Assembly: GCA_003141895.1 (NCBI GenBank)
Contig: PLNT01000044.1
Span: 1 to 40,473, forward strand
Reading direction: 5' to 3'
Source: Bacteroidales bacterium
GTDB lineage: Bacteria > Bacteroidota > Bacteroidia > Bacteroidales > VadinHA17
Length of the DNA: 40,473 nt
The notes under the pieces were generated by a model. That model saw only the letters and a list, made by a program, of their open reading frames with translations, was not told the DNA's origin and did not search any database. How positions within the stretch are numbered: position 1 is the first letter of the stretch; each line of letters begins with the position of its first letter. The position numbers and the translations under genes were made by a program. Positions 34,722 to 40,473 of this stretch are shown piece by piece.

Positions 34722-36257
34722 ATGTCCCGGTTCAATGGCAAAATACTTATAAAATTATGGGCCATTGCATTACCTTTTTTACTATACACACAGCGAACAG
34801 AATGCCAGCAAAGCATCCTTGATTCCACTTTTACTTTTAAAGAAGGTATCGTAAAAACGGGGGCTGCACTCAACATTATTTCGCAAAAGACCGGCTTTAA
34901 CTTTACTTATGATTCCCGTCTTGTAGACCAGGAAAGAAAGACGGTTATGAATTTCGCTGACACAAGATTAAATGTTATCCTCGATAGCATTCTGAGTAAT
35001 GATTCACTGGTGTATTCCGTAATTGATAAATATATCATTATTTCACACCGCGAGATCCGGGTTACGGTGGTTGATACTGCTTCGCAAAAAGTAAAATATA
35101 TAACCGGGAAGATTATTGACATTGAGACTCACGAACCATTGCCCTTTGCAGCACTGGCTTTAAAAAACACAGGAAAGGGAACGGTGACTAACAACAATGG
35201 CAATTTCGGTATGAAAATAACGCCCGATTTGCTTAATGATACACTTTCTGTTTCTTACCTTGGCTATCTGAAGAAAGAAATACCGGTAAAAGAAGCTTTA
35301 GGGAAAAATCTCACGATTTCGATGAAGAGAGAATTTATTTCTATTCCCGAGATAATTATTAAAAATCAGAATCCACAGGAGATTGTTGCACGGGCACTCA
35401 GGGCAATCCCCAAGAATTATGGTAATACTCCTGCATTAATGACAGGCTTCTACAGGGAAGGTGTTTTAAAAAAGTCAGAACTGCAAACCTATTCTGAAGC
35501 CATATTACAGATTTATAAGAGTGCTTATTCAGGAACCTTATTCGGCGATCAGATTAAAGTATATAAAAGCAGGAAGATTGAAAACACCGACCGCAGAGAT
35601 ACTCTTGCAATAAGACTGAAGGCAGGTCTCAGCACTTGTCTTGAACTGGATGGAGCAAAAAACATTTTTGATTTTCTGGCAATTCCCACTGACTATACAT
35701 ACCACTTAACGGATATAGTTACTTATGATGATGAAACAGCCTATGCTATTGAATTTAATCAACGTGAAAATGTTGATCTTCCTCTTTTTGAAGGTACAAT
35801 TTATATTAACACAGTTGATTACGGTATACTGAGTGTTGAATTTGACGTCAATCCAAAGTATATTCATAAAATGAAGGATTTTTTTGTTTCAACTAATTCA
35901 CATAGATTTAACACATGGCCCACTTCTGTAAAATATACTGTTAGTTACCGTAAAATGGATAACAGGTACTTTTTAAATCATGTCAGGGGTGATTTGATTT
36001 TCACGTCCAGCCTGAAAAGAAAGTTGTTTAATACCCAGTTTATAGTCTTTTTTGAATTGGCTGTTACTGAAACTGTTCTGACAAATGTAACACGATTTGA
36101 CAGGGAAGATCTTGCTCCGATACATTCCATTTTTTCCAGAACAATAAAGAACTATGATGCTCAATTCTGGGGAAATCAGGATTTTCTAAGGCCGGAAGAC
36201 AATCTTCTTAAGGCTCTTAAGAATATGAATGTAAAACTGCAGGAATTCTCGAAATAA
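34722..36257 (+). CDS. STN-CarboxypepD_reg protein without TonB barrel
   Basis: A 511-residue exported protein. After a Sec signal (about 1-29), residues about 35-107 form an STN (secretin/TonB short N-terminal) domain (AALNIISQKTGFNFTYDSRLV). Residues 124-205 are a CarboxypepD_reg domain, and residues 215-505 match the C-terminal region of the 434-residue protein in this operon (both have NP..[IV]VA.A...I.KNY...P.LMT.FYRE). In usual FecI-FecR systems the STN-bearing partner is a TonB-dependent receptor of 800-1100 residues. Here there is no plug or barrel. The STN domain may contact FecR and relay an envelope signal. Confidence 0.82.
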   Translation: MSRFNGKILIKLWAIALPFLLYTQRTECQQSILDSTFTFKEGIVKTGAALNIISQKTGFNFTYDSRLVDQERKTVMNFADTRLNVILDSILSNDSLVYSVIDKYIIISHREIRVTVVDTASQKVKYITGKIIDIETHEPLPFAALALKNTGKGTVTNNNGNFGMKITPDLLNDTLSVSYLGYLKKEIPVKEALGKNLTISMKREFISIPEIIIKNQNPQEIVARALRAIPKNYGNTPALMTGFYREGVLKKSELQTYSEAILQIYKSAYSGTLFGDQIKVYKSRKIENTDRRDTLAIRLKAGLSTCLELDGAKNIFDFLAIPTDYTYHLTDIVTYDDETAYAIEFNQRENVDLPLFEGTIYINTVDYGILSVEFDVNPKYIHKMKDFFVSTNSHRFNTWPTSVKYTVSYRKMDNRYFLNHVRGDLIFTSSLKRKLFNTQFIVFFELAVTETVLTNVTRFDREDLAPIHSIFSRTIKNYDAQFWGNQDFLRPEDNLLKALKNMNVKLQEFSK

Positions 36258-36259
36258 CT

Positions 36260-37273
36260 TTAGTACTTATTTATAAGCTGATACAATTCAGTCAGATCGG
36301 GAGTAAGAATGATCTCGGTTCTTCTGTTCTTCTGCCGGGCATCCGAAGTATTTTGATCATCTACAGGCTGATACTGGCTCCTGCCTGATGCTGTTAATCG
36401 TTTGGCATCAATTTTTGAACCTTCAAGCAACATTCTTATTACGGAGGTTGCCCTCTTTGTGCTCAGGTCCCAGTTATCTTTAAGCTGACTATTGCCCGGA
36501 TTATATGGAACATTATCTGTGTGGCCCTCAATGGTGATCTGAATATCAGGATTCTTTTCGAGAACCCCGGCAAGTTTCTTCAAAGCATTTTTCCCATTTG
36601 CATCAATATCCCAACTGGCAGATTTAAAAAGCAATTTCTCATCGAGTGATACATAAACTTTCCCATTCTTCATTGTTACAGTAAGACCGTTATTCTCAAA
36701 TCCAAGCAAAGCTTCAGATACTTTGCTCTTAAGATCCTGAACAAGCTTTTTCTGAGCATTAAGTATGCTTTCAAGTTCTGCCAGTCGTGTATTCCTTTTG
36801 TCAAGTTCAAAAGTAAGTTCATCGAGCGATGTTTTCTTTGCGTCAAGGTTTTGTTCAAGCTGTCTAAGCAGATCTTCTTTTTTCTGCAGATTTGACTGGG
36901 CTTCCTGGAGCTCAGAGAGTAGTTTCTGAGTTTCTTTCACATTTCCTTTTACAAGGTCTTCCTGCGCATTCTGCAGTTCAGTGTATTTGACAGACATTCT
37001 ATTATAATCCTGCACCGCTTTATCCCGGTCATTCTGAGCAGCTGAAATAACCTGCTGAATAGTATCTACTTCTTTCCTGAGCGAAGCCAGTTGCGCAGTA
37101 AGTTCTTTGTTCTGCATTTCAAGACCGATATTGTCGGTTTTGAAGGCATCTCTCTCATTCATGAATTGTTTGCTGGTATCCTGCAGATTACTGTACTTTT
37201 TCCCGGGTACACAGGAAGAGGTAATAAGAATCAGAGACAAGAAAACCAGAATACAATAAGTTGATCGGTTCAT
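36260..37273 (-). CDS. OmpA-family lipoprotein with coiled coil
   Basis: A 337-residue protein with a lipoprotein signal (ITSSC, Cys21). Residues about 30-185 form a long coiled coil of charged heptads, and residues about 200-330 form an OmpA_C-like peptidoglycan-binding domain (ITIEGHTDNVPY, NWDLSTKRATSVIRMLL, ARQKNRRTEIIL, with the conserved Asp and Arg). The likely role is to anchor the outer membrane to the cell wall across the periplasm. The gene converges on the STN-protein gene with a 2-base gap. Confidence 0.9.
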   Translation of the reverse strand: MNRSTYCILVFLSLILITSSCVPGKKYSNLQDTSKQFMNERDAFKTDNIGLEMQNKELTAQLASLRKEVDTIQQVISAAQNDRDKAVQDYNRMSVKYTELQNAQEDLVKGNVKETQKLLSELQEAQSNLQKKEDLLRQLEQNLDAKKTSLDELTFELDKRNTRLAELESILNAQKKLVQDLKSKVSEALLGFENNGLTVTMKNGKVYVSLDEKLLFKSASWDIDANGKNALKKLAGVLEKNPDIQITIEGHTDNVPYNPGNSQLKDNWDLSTKRATSVIRMLLEGSKIDAKRLTASGRSQYQPVDDQNTSDARQKNRRTEIILTPDLTELYQLINKY

Positions 37274-37398
37274 AATTTCAAATTGGTTTTAATTACAACA
37301 ACCCGCATTCTTAAAAATTGTGTTGTACGGTTTGAATTCGAAACAAAAATAAGAAAATCCCGGCTAAGCTTCAGGAATCACTCAGGAATAATAATTGT

Positions 37399-37406
37399 TA
37401 TATTTG
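37399..37406 (+). promoter_or_regulatory. Promoter -7 element of dxs
   Basis: TATATTTG fits TAnnTTTG and lies 23 bases before the ATG at 37430. Its position supports 37430, rather than 37283, as the start, since the start site near 37413 is inside the longer frame. Confidence 0.5.
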
Positions 37407-37429
37407 CAGACTATTTGCTTAAGCATAAA

Positions 37430-39355
37430 ATGAATCCGGAAGCTAACTTACTCTCTAAAATATTCACACCTGATGATCTAAGGAAACTGAAACCTGAAGA
37501 TCTCACACAAGTAAGTGCTGAACTCCGGGAATTTATCATTGATGAAGTCTGCAATAACCCTGGTCATTTCGGTGCAAGTCTTGGAGTAGTTGAACTCACA
37601 GTTGCCCTTCATTATGTTTTTAATACCCCGTATGATAAAATTATCTGGGATGTCGGGCATCAGGCCTATGCCCATAAAATTCTTACGGGACGACGGGAGA
37701 CTTTTTCAACTAACAGAAAATATAAAGGTCTGAGCGGATTCCCAAGAATGGCAGAGAGTGAATATGATTCATTTGGTACCGGACATTCATCAACATCGAT
37801 CTCAGCAGCTCTCGGTATGGCAGTCGCTGCAAGCAGCAAGGGAGAGAACAGGCACGTGGTTGCGGTAATTGGTGATGGTGCAATGACAGCAGGTCAGGCT
37901 TTTGAAGGGCTCAATAATGCAGGGATTGGAAAATCCGACATTCTTGTGATTCTCAATGATAATAATATTGCTATTGATGCTAATGTGGGTGCCTTAAAGG
38001 AATATCTGCTTGATATTACAACAAGCAAAACTTATAACAGATTTAAGGACAAAGTATGGAAGGTGCTTGGGGTATTCGGGAAGCTTGGTCCAAACGCTCG
38101 GACACTGGCTTCACAACTCGAAGCTGGGGCTAAGAGCACAATACTCGACAGGAGTAATCTTTTTGAGGGTCTTAATTTCAGATATTTCGGTCCGATTGAT
38201 GGACATGATGTGCTGCATCTGACAAAAGTCCTGGAAGATCTGAAACGGATACCCGGACCAAAGCTCCTTCACTGTATTACTGTTAAAGGTAAAGGATTCA
38301 AACAGGCAGAAGCAGACCAGACGGCATTCCATGCTCCTGGCATGTTCAACAAAAAAACCGGCGAGATAATCAATAAGACTGTGGCTAATGCGCCCCTTTT
38401 ATATCAGGAAGTTTTTGGAAATACGATCCTTGAGCTCGCAAAGCTCAATGATAAGATAATAGGGATTACTCCGGCTATGCCAACAGGCAGTTCACTTAAT
38501 ATCATGATGAAAGAAATGCCTGAACGAACATTTGATGTTGGTATAGCAGAGCAACATGCTGTTACTTTTTCTGCAGGACTTGCTGCACAGGGGATGATAC
38601 CATTCTGTAACATTTATTCATCATTTATCCAGAGGGCCTACGATCAGATAATTCACGATGTAGCCCTTCAGAATCTTCATGTCGTGTTTTGTATAGACAG
38701 AGGCGGGCTTGTTGGAGCTGATGGGGCTACCCACCACGGGTTTTTCGATATGGCCTTCATGCGTAGTATTCCAAATATGGTGGTCTCAGCTCCTATGGAT
38801 GAGATTGAATTAAGAAACCTCATGTTTACTGCGCAACTTGAGAAGAACAAATTTCCCATGTCAATACGTTATCCCCGCGGCCGTGGAATATTTTCTGAAT
38901 GGAAAAAACCTTTTACTGAAATTGCGATCGGGAAAGCCCGTAAAATAACCGAAGGAAATGATTTAGCCATTTTGTCAGTAGGTCTACCTGGAAATACAGT
39001 TGCTTCAGTGGTAACAAGACTGGCAATTGAAAATATTTCCATTGCTCATTTTGATATGCGTTTTATAACGCCTATAGACGCTGAAGTCCTTCACGCCGTA
39101 TTCAAAAAATTTAAGCATATTATTACCGTTGAAGATGGCATACTAAAGGGAGGATTTGGAAGTGCAGTAATTGAATTTATGACCGATAACGGATATAGTT
39201 CTGATGTCAGACGTCTTGGCATCCCCGATTATTTTGTAGAACATGGGTCACAGGAAGAACTTTACCGCGAGTGTGGGTATGATGCTGATGGGATTGAATT
39301 GGCAATCAGGGAAATTCTAGTGAAGAAACAAGATAAAGACAAAAGACAAAAGTAA
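37430..39355 (+). CDS. dxs: 1-deoxy-D-xylulose-5-phosphate synthase
   Basis: A thiamine-diphosphate enzyme that joins pyruvate and glyceraldehyde 3-phosphate in the first step of the MEP isoprenoid pathway. The frame opens at 37283, but the true start is the ATG at 37430 (MNPEANLLSKIF), giving 641 residues, the family length, with a promoter element just before it. Visible motifs are GHQAYAHKILTGR, GTGHSSTSISAALGMA, the ThDP site GDGAMTAGQAFEGLNNAG, the catalytic IAEQHAVTFSAG, and DRGGLVGADGATHHG. It is followed by tRNA-Leu. Confidence 0.96.
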   Translation: MNPEANLLSKIFTPDDLRKLKPEDLTQVSAELREFIIDEVCNNPGHFGASLGVVELTVALHYVFNTPYDKIIWDVGHQAYAHKILTGRRETFSTNRKYKGLSGFPRMAESEYDSFGTGHSSTSISAALGMAVAASSKGENRHVVAVIGDGAMTAGQAFEGLNNAGIGKSDILVILNDNNIAIDANVGALKEYLLDITTSKTYNRFKDKVWKVLGVFGKLGPNARTLASQLEAGAKSTILDRSNLFEGLNFRYFGPIDGHDVLHLTKVLEDLKRIPGPKLLHCITVKGKGFKQAEADQTAFHAPGMFNKKTGEIINKTVANAPLLYQEVFGNTILELAKLNDKIIGITPAMPTGSSLNIMMKEMPERTFDVGIAEQHAVTFSAGLAAQGMIPFCNIYSSFIQRAYDQIIHDVALQNLHVVFCIDRGGLVGADGATHHGFFDMAFMRSIPNMVVSAPMDEIELRNLMFTAQLEKNKFPMSIRYPRGRGIFSEWKKPFTEIAIGKARKITEGNDLAILSVGLPGNTVASVVTRLAIENISIAHFDMRFITPIDAEVLHAVFKKFKHIITVEDGILKGGFGSAVIEFMTDNGYSSDVRRLGIPDYFVEHGSQEELYRECGYDADGIELAIREILVKKQDKDKRQK

Positions 39356-39402
39356 AAATATAAAAGTTTTTTATATTTTCGCAGCCTGTTCTTTTATTCA
39401 AC

Positions 39403-39434
39403 GACTGCAGGACCGCAAGACTGCAAGACCACAA
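39403..39434. repeat. Tandem octamer array before tRNA-Leu
   Basis: Four head-to-tail 8-base units with consensus GACYGCAA end 10 bases before the tRNA-Leu acceptor stem. The period matches the octamer arrays at 31644-31722, although the motif differs. The array lies within the presumed promoter or leader region of the tRNA gene. Confidence 0.6.
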
Positions 39435-39444
39435 GACAATTCTT

Positions 39445-39528
39445 GCCCGGATGGCGGAATTGGTAGACGCGCTGGTCTCAAACACCAGTGGTAGCAATGC
39501 TGTGCCGGTTCGATCCCGGCTCCGGGTA
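39445..39528 (+). tRNA. tRNA-Leu(CAA)
   Basis: A cloverleaf with a long variable arm, as in type II tRNAs: acceptor stem GCCCGGA (39445-39451) with TCCGGGT (39521-39527), D arm with GGTAGACGCG, anticodon stem CTGGT/ACCAG with loop CTCAAAC and anticodon CAA at 39479-39481, and T loop TTCGATC. The discriminator is A at 39528; CCA is not encoded. Confidence 0.95.
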
Positions 39529-39530
39529 CG

Positions 39531-39556
39531 AAAAGCCTCGATTTATCGGGGCTTTT
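39531..39556 (+). terminator. Terminator of tRNA-Leu
   Basis: An 11-bp stem (39531-39541 with 39546-39556, one G-U) with a 4-base loop. Its 3' arm ends in TTTT. It starts 3 bases after the tRNA. Confidence 0.75.
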
Positions 39557-39566
39557 AGCATTTATT

Positions 39567-39587
39567 AGGTGCTAATCAGGTGCTAAT
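39567..39587. repeat. Tandem AGGTGCTAAT repeat after tRNA-Leu terminator
   Basis: The 10-mer AGGTGCTAAT occurs at 39567-39576 and 39578-39587 (period 11), directly after the tRNA-Leu terminator. The placement mirrors the GAATACACA pair after tRNA-Ala, although the sequence differs. It is possibly an integrase arm-type site left by an element that used this tRNA; no integrase is present. Confidence 0.4.
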
Positions 39588-39625
39588 AATTATTTTTGCA
39601 GAAACTCTAAATTGACTTATTTTTA

Positions 39626-39724
39626 ATGATGAAAGTCTATATGAGTAAAACGGAATTTAAAGAGTTACTTGAAGAGTATACTGTAGAAGCCGGACTGGTT
39701 GACACATTTGGCCAGTTAAATTGA
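39626..39724 (+). other. Very short possible ORF, 32 codons
   Basis: This frame reads MMKVYMSKTEFKELLEEYTVE and then eleven more residues to TGA. Composition is protein-like, but it is too short to assign and sits in decayed DNA. It may be the head of a broken gene. Expression is unproven. Confidence 0.25.
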
Positions 39725-39734
39725 GATTATCACA

Positions 39735-40218
39735 TTAAATTTAAAAACAAGCACTTAACCCTGACCTGATCTTAATCTCGCTTACAATCACTGCTATCAT
39801 TGCAGTCATAAGCGATTGGGTGATGAATCATTGTCCAAACATTGTGCTCATATTATTTTATGTGCTAAATTTTATTATTTCTTTTGGAGTCGTTATGCTC
39901 CTGTTTGCACTTTTGTTCAAAATATTACCTGATGCAAAAATTCAATGGAAACATTTATGGTGAAGTTCAATTCTTACTGCATTTCTTTTTATACTTGGAA
40001 AAACCGCAATTGGATTTTATTTAAGTTAAACAAATCCCGGTTCAGCATATGGTGCAGCAGGTTCCATTGTATTAATTCTTCTGTGGGTGAGTTATTCTTC
40101 CATGATATTTTTTTACAGTGCAGAATTTACCCGAGCTTATGCCGATTATTTCGCTGGAAAAGTTTCGGCAACAGATGTTGCTGTAAAAAATACGGACAAA
40201 GCAGAGGCGAAACAGTAA
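39735..40218 (+). pseudogene. Remnant of YihY/BrkB-family membrane protein gene
   Basis: In one frame the DNA encodes hallmarks of the C-terminal half of YihY/UPF0761 (once called RNase BN): LFALLFKILPDAKIQWKHLW, ILTAFLFILGKTAIGFYLS, GSAYGAAGSIVLILLWVSY and FFYSAEFTRAYADYF. The frame is broken by TGA at 39961-39963 (after W) and TAA at 40027-40029, and a frameshift near 39770 separates FKNKHLTLT from the rest. The N-terminal half is missing and no start is available. It ends at TAA 40216-40218. It is clearly a decayed gene. Confidence 0.85.
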
Positions 40219-40243
40219 AGAAGGAAACTACCAGAAAAAGTAT

Positions 40244-40276
40244 AAATTATGTAACTAATTTACAAAATTATGTAAC
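40244..40276. promoter_or_regulatory. Direct repeat AAATTATGTAAC upstream of CsbD-like gene
   Basis: AAATTATGTAAC occurs at 40244-40255 and 40265-40276. The 21-base spacing is two helical turns, so the two copies face the same side of the DNA, as expected of a regulator operator. They lie 68-100 bases before the CsbD-like start. The regulator is unknown. Confidence 0.45.
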
Positions 40277-40343
40277 GCTTTCAGGAGTAAATAGACTTCC
40301 CTTTGTATTTGGGAAATTAATTCACAATTTAAAATTTAAAAAA

Positions 40344-40473
40344 ATGAATACAACAGAATTAAAAGGAAACTGGAATGAGCAGAAAGGCAAGCTCAAAAAG
40401 AAATTTGCAGTTTTAACGGACAATGACTTGATGTTTGCAGAAGGCAAGAAGGAGGAGATGTTTGGAAAACTTC
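40344..40473 (+). CDS. CsbD-like stress protein (partial)
   Basis: The first 43 codons of a gene that runs off the window. The start (MNTTELKGNWNEQKGKLKKK, then FAVLTDNDLMFAEGKKEEMFGKL) matches the CsbD family of small hydrophilic, partly disordered stress proteins of about 60-70 residues, which carry the LKGNWNEQKGKLK and GKxEExxG signatures. Many such genes are induced by general or osmotic stress. A direct repeat lies upstream. Confidence 0.85.
   Translation, partial: MNTTELKGNWNEQKGKLKKKFAVLTDNDLMFAEGKKEEMFGKL

Noticed and set aside
39961-39963. TGA in the YihY frame as selenocysteine recoding
   Set aside because: A second stop (TAA), a frameshift and loss of the N-terminal half show the gene is simply decayed; no SECIS-like hairpin follows.

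Overview
The window is a chromosomal segment of a member of the Bacteroidota, most likely an uncultured Bacteroidales-like lineage. This rests on the low GC content, the absence of Shine-Dalgarno sequences, several TAnnTTTG promoter elements, a type IX secretion (Por) tail, BACON domains, a FecI/FecR pair with DUF4974/STN modules, a DUF2723 protein, and CarboxypepD_reg-type envelope proteins. No plasmid, phage or CRISPR hallmark is visible. The species cannot be named from sequence alone.

Layout. (1) 1-884: tRNA-Ala(GGC) with its terminator, then decayed DNA holding a broken coding fragment. (2) 885-5420: two large exported beta-repeat proteins, a lipoprotein with Fn3-like modules plus a YVTN-type propeller, and a BNR-like/BACON protein with a type IX secretion tail. 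(3) 5619-8343 (minus): a LytS-type histidine kinase with a LytTR response regulator, and a secreted protein whose frame is cut by an amber codon 30 codons before its apparent natural end. (4) 8765-13272 (plus): a TerB-like/ABC ATPase/ABC2 permease fusion followed by a lipoprotein and a small secreted protein. (5) 13278-22645 (mostly minus): DUF6427-like membrane protein, purD, a membrane-bound LytTR regulator, an alpha/beta hydrolase (plus strand), a polysaccharide deacetylase, a DUF2723 glycosyltransferase-like protein, 3-methyladenine DNA glycosylase and guanine deaminase. (6) 22954-30628 (plus): the translation cluster rplM-rpsI-rpsB-tsf, then a sugar MFS permease and a ROK kinase, then pyrH-frr. 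(7) 30635-31612 (minus): a radical SAM/SPASM protein. (8) 31860-36257 (plus): an envelope-signalling operon in which an ECF sigma factor and a FecR anti-sigma factor lie between two paralogous exported proteins, one carrying an STN domain but no TonB barrel. (9) 36260-39355: an OmpA-like lipoprotein (minus) and dxs (plus). (10) 39445-40473: tRNA-Leu(CAA), decayed DNA with the ruined C-terminal half of a YihY/BrkB gene, and the start of a CsbD-like gene.

The most unusual features are non-coding. Two composite palindromic elements, 203 bp and 150 bp, bracket the MFS-ROK pair exactly where it separates tsf from pyrH. They share an organisation (outer GGAGAT...ATGACA arms and an inner perfect 22-23 bp inverted repeat ending in GGCGATTYGC), but the inner arms differ between copies while staying perfectly self-complementary, so the structure appears conserved rather than the sequence. 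There are also degenerate period-8 repeat arrays at two sites, a three-armed G/C-rich repeat upstream of rplM, a long hairpin upstream of rpsB, and short tandem repeats immediately after both tRNA terminators. The strongest candidate for an under-described protein system is the four-gene sigma/anti-sigma operon with STN and LolA-like paralogs. The TerB-ABC transporter operon comes second.
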